Origin: Rhizomys pruinosus
Lineage: Eukaryota; Chordata; Mammalia; Rodentia; Spalacidae
DNA: 64,000 bases
Assembly: GCA_009823505.1 (NCBI GenBank)
Contig: VZQC01006589.1
Coordinates: 4,998,726-5,062,725 of the forward strand
Direction: 5' to 3'
Position 1 is the first letter of the stretch. Each line of letters opens with the position of its first letter. This document shows positions 11,348-22,218 of this stretch, piece by piece. The position numbers and the translations under genes were made by a program. The notes beneath the pieces are model-generated. The model saw only the letters and a list, made by a program, of their open reading frames with translations. It did not search any database and had not been told where the DNA came from.

Positions 11348-11725
11348 CCAGGTGTGACACATTGTAAAAATCCCAGCACTCGGGCTGGAGAGATGGCCTA
11401 GCGTTTAAGAGCACCCGACTGTTCTTGCAGAGGGACCGGGATTCGATCCCAGCACCACATGGCCGGGCCGAGAGCCGTCCTGAAACTCCAATTCCAGGGA
11501 GAACTCCAGCCTCCAGGGAATCCGAGACCCTCTTCTGACCTCCGCGGCGTTGCCACGACACGGTGTGCACAGACTTGCATGCAGGCATACATTCATACAC
11601 ATACAGAAATAAATAAATTAATAATAATAAAAAAAAAAAATCCCAGCACTCAGGGAGCCAGAGGCAGTAGATTGCTAAAGTTCAAGGCCAGTCTCTTCTA
11701 CATAGTGAATCTATCTAAAAAACAC
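11348..11725 (+). repeat. B1 SINE split by a B2 insertion
   Basis: The left part (about 11348-11381) and right part (about 11652-11725) make one B1. The interrupting B2 duplicated AAAAATCCCAGCACTC of the B1 (11366-11381 and 11636-11651). The B1 is therefore the older insertion. Confidence 0.85.
11382..11635 (+). repeat. B2 SINE (long form) nested in B1
   Basis: It runs from GGGCTGGAGAGATGG to an AAATAAATTAATAATAATAA tail. A 16-bp target duplication taken from the host B1 flanks it. Many one-base insertions relative to clean copies elsewhere in the window. Confidence 0.92.
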
Positions 11726-11799
11726 AAACAAGCAAAACAAAAAATAACAAAACCCTAGAAAATTCAGATATATGGTTTCTGTAGTAATTTTAGGGCCCA

Positions 11800-11896
11800 A
11801 AGTAAGACCCTTGTTCATTATATAGCCCAGTCCAGGCTGGAACTTTCCACCAATCCTCCCTGCCTCAGTCTCCCAAGTCAAGTGCTGGGATTAAAG

Positions 11897-11938
<42 letters not shown>

Positions 11939-11942
11939 AAAG
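11800..11942 (-). repeat. B1 SINE (partial) followed by a long A-tract
   Basis: Antisense B1 sequence up to GTGCTGGGATTAAAG (about 11897), then a run of more than 30 A on the + strand. The A-run lies at the 5' side of the antisense B1, so it is not its own tail; it may be an expansion or the tail of a lost element. Confidence 0.7.
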
Positions 11943-12032
11943 ATATTTTTTTTCCCCCCTTGAGGTTAATTCATTTCATTCAGAGGCTTGAAAGTGGGGA
12001 GGGGTAGATGAGGTCCATAAGATCTAATGGCC

Positions 12033-12206
12033 AGCCGGGCGTCGGTGACGCACGCCTTAATCCTAGCACTTTGGGAGCAGAGGCAGGGCAGGATCTTTGT
12101 GAGTTCAAGGCCCAGGCCTGGTCTACAGAAGCCAGTTCCAGTGACAAGCTGGGGCTACAGGAGACCCTGTCTTGAAAAGCTAAAAAAAAAAAAAAAAAAA
12201 AAAAAA
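12033..12206 (+). repeat. B1 SINE with indels
   Basis: GCCGGGCGTCGGTGACGCAC to a tail of more than 20 A. Extra bases (GGGCGTCGGTG, AAGGCCCAGGCC) set it apart from clean B1 copies. Confidence 0.9.
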
Positions 12207-12502
12207 GGATCTGAATATCCTCTTTGCAGGCAAGATCTTCTGATGCCTCCTTGCTAAAATGTCAAAGATGATTCTTGATTATAATTATCAATTTGTTACT
12301 AGCTTCCTAAAACTAATTTTCAACAGTTTTTGGTTTTGAAGAGGGTCTCCCTCCCCCCATTAATGAGAGAAGATATATGGAAGTTAATAGGTCAAATCAG
12401 TTTCAGAAAGAAAGCTTTGTCTTAGGTTCCTAAATCAGTGCTAGTCTGTAACTGTAGATAGGGTGGCTATAAACTTTACTGACTTCTCTTTCATTTGTGG
12501 GA

Positions 12503-12908
12503 TGTGCTGGTTAGCTTTGGTGTCAACTTGACACACCTGGGTTGAGGAGAGCCTCAAAGTTGGGGAATTGCTCCATGGATTTGGCCTGTGGCCACATCCT
12601 GTGTGTTAATCTGTCTGATTTGATTTGAGCAGTGACAGTTATAGAAGGCAGGCTGCACGGCATGACCAGAGAGCAAAGCCAGGAGAGAGACAAGCCAATA
12701 CAACAGCCCATTACCTCCTAGAGACCTGTGCTTCAGCTCCTGCCTCCAAGTTCCTGCCCTAGTTCCTACCTTGGGTCTCCCCCTGAGTGATGAACTGGAC
12801 CCAGGAGATGTAAGCCTGAATAAACCCTTTCCTCCCCAAGTTTGTTTTTTTTTTTTTTTTTTTTTTGGTCAGTGTTTTTATTGTAGTAACAGAAAAGTGA
12901 CTTATACA
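12503..12908 (+). repeat. 5' LTR of MaLR-type element
   Basis: Begins TGTGCTGGTTAGC and ends near AAAAGTGACTTATACA, with AATAAA upstream of the end. A run of more than 20 T (about 12843-12866) lies between CCCCAAGTTTG and GGTCAGTG, where related LTRs have only a few T. Confidence 0.75.
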
Positions 12909-12913
12909 GATTT

Positions 12914-12930
12914 TGGTACCAGGGAGTGGG
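12914..12930 (+). promoter_or_regulatory. Primer-binding site, Leu-tRNA type
   Basis: TGGTACCAGGGAGTGGG lies six bases after the LTR end. It resembles the complement of the 3' end of a leucine tRNA, the primer known for ERVL/MaLR elements, with a few mismatches. Confidence 0.55.
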
Positions 12931-14174
12931 CTGTTGCTGTGACAGAGCTGACCTTTGTTTTTTGGGGAAGGATTGTTGAGGTGTTTGGAACTTTGGATTG
13001 GGAATATCATTGAATGCCTAAAAGATTGTTGCTGTGGAGCTAGTGTGTGCAGCAGTTTTTGCTAGAAGGAGGTTGTTAGAAGATGCGAGCCTAGGGCTTG
13101 TGAAGTTTCTGGTTTCAAAGTGGAGAAGAGATCATCATGACTGTGTAATCTGTGGGTTCTTGGTCAGCTGGGGCTGTAGCCCCAATCGCTGTAAGTAACA
13201 ATGAGACCCAGTAACCTAGAAGTTGAAAACTCTTTTGTCGTCGGTATCTGGCGGCCAATTGATTTGCTGGCTTTGAGCCTATGGGCCTTGACAAATCAAG
13301 CCTGTAAAAACAATGAGACCTGCACTCGTAGGCTGATCACTGACGGTTGAAATCTTCCTGTGGCGGGATGAGCAATATCTTCAATGTCAGCACTACAGAA
13401 GCTGTGCACCCGTACAAGGGCCTGAGCCTCTTGCTTATTCTCGCGAGCCCCAGGAAGAGTGCCTAGGAGACCTTGCGCGTAACGTGTAAGAGTCTCCTAT
13501 AGTAAGAGTCTCCTATATGATACTGGTGTTGAAATTTGAGGTGGTCACAGAGAGCAGCAGAGGCTTGGCACTGTGAGAGGTCAGGAAAGACCATGGTAGT
13601 AAGTGCACCTCGGTTGCTGTGAAGCCCCCAGGATTGCAGGGGTCATGAAGAAGCTGAGGCTTTGCACAGGAGAGGTCAGAAGGACTTTGGTGAAGGTGCT
13701 GCCTTCAGTTTCAGTTAGCACCCCAAGCTTTTTGGAGATGCCGGTACCCTGGGACGACCACCAAGAGCAGCGGTAGGTGTAGGATGGAGTCGGCCTGGGC
13801 CTTCGAGAATTGAGGTGCCACGGACGGCATTCGGAGAGGGGGAAGCTGCCGAGACCCTTTGGAGCTCAGAAGATCTGAGTGATCCCAGGTGTCCAGCCTT
13901 GAGCTACTTGCTGACTTAGGTTTTGTTTGAAAATGTTCCTGATTCTTCCCTTTTGAATAAGACAGTACTTGTTTGGATTTTACAACAGCCCAAAGCTAAG
14001 AGACTTTTAACAGACTATGAACTTTTAAGTGCTTGGGATTATTTAAGGAACTGTGGGGCTTTTAAGGTTGTCTGTCTTAGGTTGTGATAGTTTTAACATC
14101 ATACTTTTGGGGATAAGAACTGGAAAGGGGTTTATAGTGAAGTGTTTGCTGTGTCAAGTTGACAAGGCGTCAAT

Positions 14175-14548
14175 TGTGCTGGATAGCTTTGGTTGTCAAC
14201 TGACACACCTGGTTGAGGGAGCCTCAGTTGGGGAATTGGTCTCTCTTATTGATTGGCCTTGGCACATCTGTGGGTTGTATTGTCTTTATTGTTGAGCAGT
14301 CGACATATAAGAAGGGCAGGCTAGGCAGAGCCAGAAGGGCAAGCCAGGAGAGAGCAGCCAGGGGGTGAACAGCATTCCTCCATGGCCTGTGCTTCAGCTC
14401 CTGCTCTCCAAGTTCCTGCCCTGAGTTCCCTGTCTTGGGTTCAACCTAAGTGATGAACTGTGACCAGGAGATGTAAAAAGCTGAATAAAAACCCTTTCCT
14501 CCCATTGGTGTCAGATGTTTGTCACAGCAATGGAAGACAATACTAGGG
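14175..14548 (+). repeat. 3' LTR of MaLR-type element
   Basis: Starts TGTGCTGGATAGC and carries the same blocks as the 5' LTR (ACACACCTGGTTGAGG, GTGCTTCAGCTCCTGC, AATAAAAACCCTTTCC). It differs by many small indels. Confidence 0.75.
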
Positions 14549-14601
14549 GACAGGGATTATTTTGTGGTGAAGACAAACTCAAGAGTTAGAATGAGGCTAA
14601 A

Positions 14602-14815
14602 GGGGCTGGAAGATGGCTAGGGTTAAGAGCACGACTGCTCTTGCAGAGGAACCCGGGTGATCCCCAGCAACCCACATGGCGGCTAAGAGAACCGTTCTTT
14701 AACTCCAGGTTCACGGGGAATCCGACACTCTCTTCACCTCCACATTGCACACATGGTGCACAAACCTACATGCAGAAGTACATTCATAACATACAAAAAA
14801 AATTAAAAAAAAAGA
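14602..14815 (+). repeat. B2 SINE with many deletions
   Basis: Complete outline from GGGGCTGGAAGATGG to ATTCATAACATACAAAAAAA. Many single bases are missing (for example CACGACTGCTC, CTCTTCACCTCCACATTGC). Confidence 0.88.
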
Positions 14816-14816
14816 A

Positions 14817-15024
14817 GGGAGCTAAAAAGATGACTCTGGTAAAGAGCCCTTGCTAGCTGGTGCTCTTCAAGAAGACCTGAGTTTAGTTTCTAGCACCCTG
14901 TATCTGGTGGCCCATAACTGCTTGTTACTCCAACTTGGGGTCTGATGCCCTTTTCTGGCCTCTTGCAGGCAACCTTCACAGGCACATACCTCCCCCATAC
15001 ACATACTTTTTTTTTAATTAAAAT
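14817..15024 (+). repeat. Older B2-family SINE
   Basis: GGAGCTAAAAAGATGACTC, GAAGACCTGAGTTTAG, CTTTTCTGGCCTC and ACACATACTTTTTTT are B2 landmarks in order. It lies directly after the previous B2, in the same orientation. Confidence 0.75.
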
Positions 15025-15825
15025 GAAGCATCATCAACATTATATGTCATCTATGAGGAAAATCAATACTATTAACTAGATTCAGTCAGGAAGATGGTTG
15101 GATCCAGGGTGGAAACTCCCATTGCATTAGTATTGACAGAGGTAGATGATTAGAGACCAAAATCAAGGTAAGACAGAAAGGAGTGGTTGGGCTGTGGTGA
15201 ACTGGGTGGGATATGGAAGCATGTTTTAAAAGTGAGGAGAATGGTTTGCTGAGTAAGCTGTTGGGAATGAGGCTGCAGTGTGCTTCATGGATTCGTGTGC
15301 ATTTTCTGAGTTCAGCAATCAGACACTTCTTTTCAGAGAAGGGTGGACTTAAGGGAGACTCTCAAAGTGTTTCTAAGTTGCTATGGCAATGAAACCTTTG
15401 ACAAATAATTACTTAGCACCCACTCTGTTTTCAGGGTAAGTGAGGGCCCCCAATTCCTATCGACAAGTCTTGGGCCTCAAAAATAAATCGGGCTATACAA
15501 ATGAACTCAGTCCCAGTCTTATCACAGTGTTGAGCCAGACGTGCCTGATGTGCAGCTCCATCTTACCATTAAGAATAACACATAAGTACTATATTAAAAA
15601 GACCAGAAGATCTATCACTTTTTCCACTGCAACCGCTGCATTTAATTCCTGGGGTTTCTTCGTCGTGAGTTCATGATTTGTTCGATTGTCTTCTTCCTGC
15701 ATAGACGATACACTGACTAAAGCGGACAATAGTTATGACAGTGTCTGATGCTCAGGATGAAATACCACAGAATCTGGTCGACCATCTACAGTTCCGGTTG
15801 CTTGAAGTGAGACTGGAATCCCTTC
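15025..15825. other. Unassigned sequence
   Basis: No recognised repeat or conserved exon. From about 15640 the base composition shifts, with more CpG and irregular sequence. A 78-codon frame at 15440-15676 has no recognisable domain. Confidence 0.45.
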
Positions 15826-16075
15826 ATCGTACAGTCTGCCTAGTGGTTGAAAGCGAAAGGCCGAGCGCCCCACCCGAGATCTGCTCTTGCGGACGAACCG
15901 CGCGCATCAATCTGATCCCAGCACCCACCATGGCGGGCTTCATGAGGAACGTCTTTCAACTCCAGTGGTACCCAGCGAGCAGACACCGCCACAGCCCTGA
16001 CTTTCTGTCGACCTCGCGTCGGGCACACTCGTCACTACCATGCACAGGGGCATGCACCTAGACCTCTGCCATGGC
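15826..16075 (+). repeat. B2 SINE, very heavily altered
   Basis: CTGCTCTTGCGGACGAACCG, TGATCCCAGCACCCACCATG and CTCCAGTGGTACCC still follow B2 order, but there are substitutions or indels every few bases. CpGs have been gained, which is the opposite of normal SINE decay. Confidence 0.7.
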
Positions 16076-16384
16076 AAGTCACCAGTTAGCAGCATCACTC
16101 AACTTACGACATTCAAAAAAGAAACAAACCAAGAAAGATTAGTTTAAAACAAATCCTGCTGCTGAGTATCCAGGCGTAATGTCTGCGTTCTCTGGTGGTT
16201 TCGCGACTGTATGCGGTATCCGTGTCGTCGATCTGTGGACCCACTTGGTAGGATTTGCTGCATATACGGGAGGAGGATCTGGCGTTGCGTTCATAGGTCC
16301 CAGCGCTGGAGACTACACATTTTATTTATTTTTTAAAATTGTATTCTTATTTATTTAGTCACCCTTTATTTATGTATTATTATT

Positions 16385-16483
16385 ATTTTTTTTTGAGTCG
16401 TTGTTACGAAAGACATGGATCTCACCGCTCTATAGTCCCAGCCTTGGGCCCTTACTCATCTGTAGATCCAGGCTGCCCCCCCC
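16385..16483 (-). repeat. B1 SINE, partial and altered
   Basis: A T-run, then antisense B1 traces (TATAGTCCCAGCC, CATCTGTAGATCCAGGCTGC). It is irregular in the same way as the neighbouring B2. Confidence 0.6.
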
Positions 16484-16827
16484 CGCCTCACTATGGCCCC
16501 AGAGCCGAATGTAACAGTTTCAAAGGATTCTGAAAAGGTAGCTGTGCTTGACTACACTCTCCTTCTAAGATCTCTATTTACCAAAGGAGTCAAATTGTGT
16601 CAGCATGAGGCTGGAGGAAGAGATAGAAATGTTGATCAGTGGAGGAGAAAGGGGTACGACCTACAAATCAGTCTCAAGAGCTATTTCTTACACATACACA
16701 CACACACACACACAAATAAATAAGATATTGTAAATTTTAATAAATAAAACAAAACTATCATATGATCCAACTATATCACCCCTGAGAATATACCTAAGGG
16801 ATAGAAACATACTTCAGAGGTACCTGC
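16484..16827. other. Unassigned sequence with short CA repeat
   Basis: Mostly unrecognised. It holds a CA dinucleotide run and AAATAAATAAG at about 16690-16724. Confidence 0.5.
16690..16715 (+). repeat. (CA)n microsatellite
   Basis: About ten CA units, slightly interrupted at the 5' end. Confidence 0.9.
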
Positions 16828-16862
16828 TATGGTGGTTTGAATGAGAATGTCCACCATAGGTA
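16828..16862 (+). repeat. MaLR LTR start, fragment
   Basis: TGGTGGTTTGAATGAGAATG matches the first bases of the LTR at 26.83 kb. The match ends after about 35 bp, so this is a truncated remnant. Confidence 0.5.
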
Positions 16863-17111
16863 GGAGGATTGTAACTTCAAGGTCACATTGTATCAAAAGT
16901 AATCAAAGACTTGAACAAGAACAGTGATTTTAAGTTTAAGGATAAAATAGTAGAAATATAGTAGATGAATTACATATATGTAATTGATATTAAAATTTTC
17001 AGGAGTACATAGGATCAGTAAGAAAGTGCTTTATTTCCTTAATTCTAAATTAAATGTAGACAAGTTCTATACTAAATTTACTCAGACTAATATTATGTAG
17101 TTCTTTATTTT

Positions 17112-17235
17112 GTTAGTATAGTATCTCCCTGTAGTAGAACTTACTATGTAGATCAGGTTGACCTCAATCTCATAGAGATTTGCCTGCCTCTGCCTTCCAA
17201 GTGCTGGGATTAAATGCATGCACCACATCAGTCTT
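17112..17235 (-). repeat. B1 SINE, diverged
   Basis: Antisense B1 blocks CTATGTAGATCAGGTTGACC and CCAAGTGCTGGGATTAAA are clear. Confidence 0.88.
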
Positions 17236-17257
17236 CATCTAATCTCCCTCCTCCCCT

Positions 17258-17403
17258 TTTTGGTCATTTTGTGAGAGAGTCTCCCTGTAGCCTCAGGTTG
17301 ACTGGAATTCCATATAAGGAGCCAGGCTGGTCTTGAACTCACAGAGATCCACCTGCCTCTGCCTCTGAGTGCTGGAATCAAATTCATGCACCACCACACC
17401 TTG
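17258..17403 (-). repeat. B1 SINE
   Basis: Antisense B1, from TTTTTTGGTCATTTTGTGAG to GCACCACCACACC. It lies 22 bp from another B1 in the same orientation. Confidence 0.9.
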
Positions 17404-17439
17404 CTCTAATCCTTTTAAGGAGAACAACTTAAAAATTTC

Positions 17440-17995
17440 ATGTATTCTTTCACAAGTTCATATTTTATATATAGTGTGTTCTGACAACATCTTCTCATTG
17501 TCCTCTCTTTTCCCCTCTCCTGCCAAACGCTTTTCTTCCCAGTCAACTCCTTCCTGCTTTCATCTCTATTTTTGTGTCTTACAGTGTTTATTCAGGTTCC
17601 TTGCATAAGCATGGGCCTGAGTACTTACTTGACCAAGAGCAATTTACCAGTGGCCGTATCACTGAATAATAAATATGACTCCCCCTTTTTTCCTCAGCAA
17701 CCATTAACTGCTTACAGCTCCTTGGTGGTGGGGGGAGGGGGGACGTGTGGCTCTTATGAGACCCTCCCCTTTCCCTGATGAAATCGTGATGGGCTCTGTC
17801 TCCAGCAAGTCTTGTTCAGATAACCAATCCTGCCATCATTTAGGGCCCAGGACACAGTGTTTCACAGCAGTCCTCCCCATCCCTGGCTCTTCACACTCTC
17901 TGCACCCTTTTCAACAATGTCCCCTGAGCCTTGGAAGTGGAAATATAGACATCTAGTTCAGGGATGAGCTCTTTCTCCACAGTCACAAAAGTAAG
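17440..17995 (-). mobile_element. L1 3' UTR fragment (Lx-like)
   Basis: TACTTACTTGACCAAGAGC, ACCATTAACTGCTTACAGC and CCCTGAGCCTTGGAAG follow the antisense order of old rodent L1 3' UTRs as I remember them. No ORF2 sequence is attached. Confidence 0.6.
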
Positions 17996-18000
17996 AGTCA

Positions 18001-18074
18001 GGGGCTGGAGAGCTGGCTCAGTAGTTAAGAGCACTGGCTGCTCTTGCAGAAGACCTGGATTTGGTTCCCACGTT
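18001..18074 (+). repeat. B2 SINE, 5' fragment
   Basis: GGGGCTGGAGAGCTGGCTCA to GGATTTGGTTCCCA is the tRNA-like head of a B2. It is cut off at the border with LTR-like sequence, so the later event lies here. Confidence 0.85.
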
Positions 18075-18635
18075 GAGATGTCTTTTCTTCACTTTCTATG
18101 AATTAAGACTCTAAACAGCTATTGTTGCAGAGAAACTTTCTTCTCCCTGGGCTGGAATCTCCCACTGCTCCACAACTGCTTGTGCACTGTGGAGCAGCCC
18201 CAGCCAGCCTCTGCTGCTTCCAGGTTTTCCCCTGGAAGGACATAAAGGCAAAGTAAGTACAGAGTCCTCCAATCTTAGTTAAAATTAGATAATTTTAAAG
18301 GGCTTGCTCACAAAATAATTGCAAAGAAACACACACTCGCTTAAGCCAAACATGCGGCCGCAGCAGGGACCCCAGGTCCCAACATGGCCACTCAGAGTTC
18401 CCTAGCAGCCCCTTGCCCTCTGCTCCTCACGTTGGTCAAAGGAAGGCAAGAGAGAGTCCAGCTTAGAGTGGCCTATCCTTTATAGGGCTTCACCCTTCTC
18501 GAAGTCCCAGAATTCCATAGTTCCTTGCATTTTGCATGAAGAGTGTCGGCTCCAAGGGAAAGAATGTAGCTCCACCCCTAATTACACAGTCTATCTTGTT
18601 GTTTCAAATAAGAAACAACCCATCCTACAGCTATT
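18075..18635 (-). mobile_element. LTR-like block, orientation probably minus
   Basis: Read on the minus strand, GC-rich, CCAAT-poor sequence precedes a TATA-like CCTATAAAGG (about 18478-18487), followed by about 400 bp of transcribed-type sequence. I do not recognise the family and the termini are not defined. A rodent ERV LTR is the most likely reading. Confidence 0.35.
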
Positions 18636-18959
18636 ATGAAATTATATTAAGTTGTTGACATCATACACATGTGAAGATATTATGATGTATTTCATTGATA
18701 CGTACAATTGCTTGTTAATATTTAAAATTTCAAATGCATAATCATGGACATTCTTGAAACAAATATTAAGACAGGATGTATCAAAGAAAAATATAGCATA
18801 AAGAAGAACCAAATAGAAATTTTAGAAGTCTGAAATACAACAAAGTTAAAAAACCTAAGTGACAAGAATCAAGTGTAGAGATCACAGAAGTTACTGAACT
18901 TCAGTATGAATCCATAAGAATGATCCAATCTGAAAAAAAGATACAAGCATGTTTGATAA
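18636..18959. other. Unassigned AT-rich sequence
   Basis: No recognised element; many short A/T runs. It may be old L1, but I cannot support that. Confidence 0.4.
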
Positions 18960-19250
18960 AAAACAGTAACAGACGGCCCCTTGAGCTTTTGTCCAAGCAG
19001 TTGGGAGTGATGCATATTGGAAACAACAACAACAACAACAGAAAAGACTGCATCAAAGAACTGACTGAAACAGTGAACTTCTGCTTAAAACAGTCAACTT
19101 CCATATGGAGAATATCGAGAAAGACTGAGAAAGAGATGAAAAGCATGTTTGGCAGAATGCATGAGCTCTGGTGGGGTGAGAGGATAGGGTGGGGGACATG
19201 GGTCTAGATTTGATAATCTTGTACAATATATATATTAAGAAATAAAAAAC
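18960..19250 (+). mobile_element. L1 3' UTR and tail
   Basis: GAGCTTTTGTCCAAGCAG, CTGACTGAAACAGTGAAC and CAAGCATG-type blocks match the 3' UTR of the antisense L1 at 56.37-56.62 kb. An AATAAA tail follows. A short AAC repeat (about 19022-19040) is internal. It is a 5'-truncated insertion. Confidence 0.8.
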
Positions 19251-19403
19251 AACAACAAAAAAACCAGTAACAGTAAGCTGCCATCTATGGAATTCTGACA
19301 TCCATAATATCCATGTTGTTGAAGGAGAGAAATTATAAAAGGAGAGAGCAATGGCCACGGAGCTAAAAATGTTTACAAAACAGTAAAAAAAAAAAAAAGT
19401 CCT

Positions 19404-19624
19404 GGGGCTGGAGAGATGGCCTAGCGGTTAAGAGCGTCAACTGCTCTTGCAGAGGACCCGGGTTCCATTTCCAGCACTCACATGGCGGCTGGAAACCGTC
19501 TTTAACTCCAGTTCCAGGGGAATCTGACGCCCTCTTCTGACCTCTGCGGCATTGCAAGACACGAGTGCACAAACCTACATGCAGACAATACATTCATACA
19601 CATAAAAAATAAATAAAAATAAAG
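19404..19624 (+). repeat. B2 SINE (short form)
   Basis: Complete and close to consensus, preceded by an A-run and ending in AAATAAATAAAAATAAAG. Confidence 0.94.
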
Positions 19625-19743
19625 ATATAAAGTTAAAAATTTAAGAAGCTAAGTAAACTATAAACACAACAGATTCATAGAAATTTAGCTCCCAGTACAT
19701 GATATTAAAGTATTGACAATTAAAGGCAACAAAAGAAAATTTC

Positions 19744-19917
19744 AGGGCCAGCGAGAGGGTGAACAAGTAGAGGAGCTTGCTGCCAAGCCTGACGACCTAA
19801 GTTTGATCCCCACGATCACCAAGGCAGAAGTAGAGACTACCAGAAGTTGTTCTCTGCTTACACCCATATGCCACGGTACATCCCCCTCTTTTTCATAAAT
19901 AAGTAAATATAATAAAG
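19744..19917 (+). repeat. B3-type SINE
   Basis: A B2-related promoter head with TTGCTGCCAAGCCTGACGACC and TTTGATCCCCACGATCAC, typical of B3, ending in an AATAAA-rich tail. Confidence 0.8.
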
Positions 19918-21044
19918 TTTTCTTTTTATAAAGAATTTGGAAGAATTTTCAAAGCAGCTTGAAGAAAAATAATAACCACATGGGGAACCATGATTGTGGA
20001 TTTTTTTTTTTTTTTCATCAGAAACCATAGGAACCAAAAGAGACTGGTGTGTTTTTAAAGTGGTGGAAGGCTGCAACTGCAAGCCCAGAATTCTACATCT
20101 AGGGAAAATATTCTTTGGTGATGAAGAGCAAATCAGTGAAATATAAAGATGGATAAACAGCACAGAAAATTGAACAGCTGAAAAATGACTCTTCAAAATG
20201 TCAATAAAATTCAGAAATTTCTAGTTAATAGTTATTCAGAAAGAAAAAATGAGAATATATATTACTAATATTAATAAAAAATTAAACAAAATCTCTTCAG
20301 GTCTGAGAGATAGACTTTATATCTAAAATAAATTAAATGTTTGGGGAAAAATGGATTTCTTAAAAAATTAGCTGCCAAAACACACTAAGGAAGAAATGTC
20401 ATTTCCATAAAATGAATTTAAAATTGTAGATTTGGCTATAAAGGGAATTCCAGAGTCAACTTCATTCATGAGATCTACCAAATATGCATGAAAAAATTAT
20501 AAAGTTCTCCATTACTTCTGCAGAAAGTTTGGAAGAGGAAATACTTCCCAAATCATTTTACTTTGTCTTTATTTTATTTTAGAAAAGGAAAATGAATAAT
20601 AATGTCTTACAAACAGACAAAATCATTTAACAAAATTTTAGCAAATTGAATCGAATAAAGAGCAAAATTGAATGTGTCATGACCAAGTAAGGCTCATGAA
20701 AATAACAGAATTGGTTTAATTTTTGAAACGAATCGGCCTGAAACCTTATATTGACTCATTAAAAATAAAACAATATGAGGAATAGATGTGAAAATAAACC
20801 ATTTGACACAATTTATCTTACTTATGAAAATATTGTATAGGCTAGGAATAGAACAGAATGTCATCAAACTGTTAAAGGGTTTTATATGAAAATTAGTCAA
20901 CATACTCAACAAGTGGTGTGATCCTTTCTAAGACTGAGGCAAACACATCTTTGATGTCACGTTGTTGTCATTCAGTGTTGTAATGGCAAACCAGCAGGAT
21001 GAGGTGAAGTCACTTTAAAAACGTGCAGATTATAATGACAGAAA

Positions 21045-21235
21045 ACTAGGCTAGTCAGATAGCCCAGTGGGTAAAGGCACTTGCCCCAAGCCTGAGATCC
21101 TGACCTGGAGTCTAACTCAGACTTAGACGGTGGAAGGAGAGAACTGACTCCCACTCATTGTTCTCTGATCTTCACATGCACACTGTTGTGTGAACTCATG
21201 CACACACACATGCACAAAATAAATAAGTGTAATTT
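21045..21235 (+). repeat. B3-type SINE
   Basis: AGATAGCCCAGTGGGTAAAG and GCACTTGCCCCAAGCC form the head and CACACACATGCACAAAATAAA the tail. It is inserted in the old L1. Confidence 0.8.
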
Positions 21236-21967
21236 AAACAACATAATCATATACATAGAAAAGTCTCAAGTTATGAACAAATAATATAAAATTAATAAGT
21301 GAGCCCAGTAATATTTAATGTTTCAAAGTTAATGTAAAAAATTAGTTGTATTCATATTAGAAAAATTGAGTATTGAAATAAAAGGGACCAATCATTATGG
21401 CATGGAAAAATGAAAAATATTAGGAAACAAATTTAATAAAAGTCATATAAGTCATGTACAACAATGATTATAAAACAGCAGTAAAGAAAACCTAATAAAT
21501 GTTTAGAGGTATACTTTAATAGATCAGAAGATGAAATATTGCTTTCAGTTTTCCCAACCTATAGAACTGTAATGCAGTATCAGTCAAAATCCCAACAGTC
21601 TCTTCCTTTCTTTGGTAGAAACTGATATGATATGTCTTAAATTTATTTGGAAATGAAATTTTGTAAGGAACAAAAACAATGTTAGAGAACACACACTAAT
21701 ACCAAGGCTATAAAACTATAACAATATAATCTGTTTTAGAAAGGACTTATGAATCTATGTGACCAATAGAGTTCAAAATTTAAATCTCATCTATATGTTC
21801 AAGTGATTTTTGACAAAAAGTCAAAATAATATAATGGAGATAAGAAAAGTCCTCTTAACAAAGGGCTCTGCAATAACTGAACCTATATTAACAATATTTA
21901 AATCTCAACCCTTACCTCACATGGTATATCAGAATTGATTCTAAATCTAGGGCCTTACAGTAAAGGG

Positions 21968-22024
21968 GAAAAAAGAAAGGAAGGAAGGAAGAAAGGAAGG
22001 AAGGAAGGACGAAAGGAAGGAAGA
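21968..22024 (+). repeat. (GGAA)n microsatellite
   Basis: GGAAGGAAGGAAG with GAAAG interruptions, within the old L1. Confidence 0.92.
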
Positions 22025-22129
22025 TCCTTATAGACAAGGGTCAATAGTTAATAAGGTTTGAGGCCTTGAGTGACACAAAATTTTCTAAGATAGGCACAAA
22101 GAAAAATAAAGTAAATGAATCTTCAAAAA

Positions 22130-22218
22130 AATGATTTTTTTTCCAGTGCTAGAGGTCAAATCTAAAATACCCTGAGTTTTGAGCAAGCACTCTACCACTG
22201 ATCTGCACTCCTAGCTCC
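22130..22218 (-). repeat. ID SINE
   Basis: TTTTTTTTCCAGTGCTAGAGG to GAGCAAGCACTCTACCACTG is an antisense ID with its tRNA-Ala-like promoter complement. Confidence 0.8.

Larger units (their letters stand above)
12503..14548 (+). mobile_element. MaLR/ERVL-type element, LTR-internal-LTR
   Basis: Two similar LTRs (about 12503-12908 and 14175-14548) flank about 1.27 kb of internal sequence without a long open frame. A primer-binding-type sequence follows the first LTR. This is the layout of non-autonomous mammalian MaLR elements, old retrovirus-derived repeats without pol or env. Possible 5-bp flanks TGGGA and GGGGA differ at one base. Confidence 0.75.
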
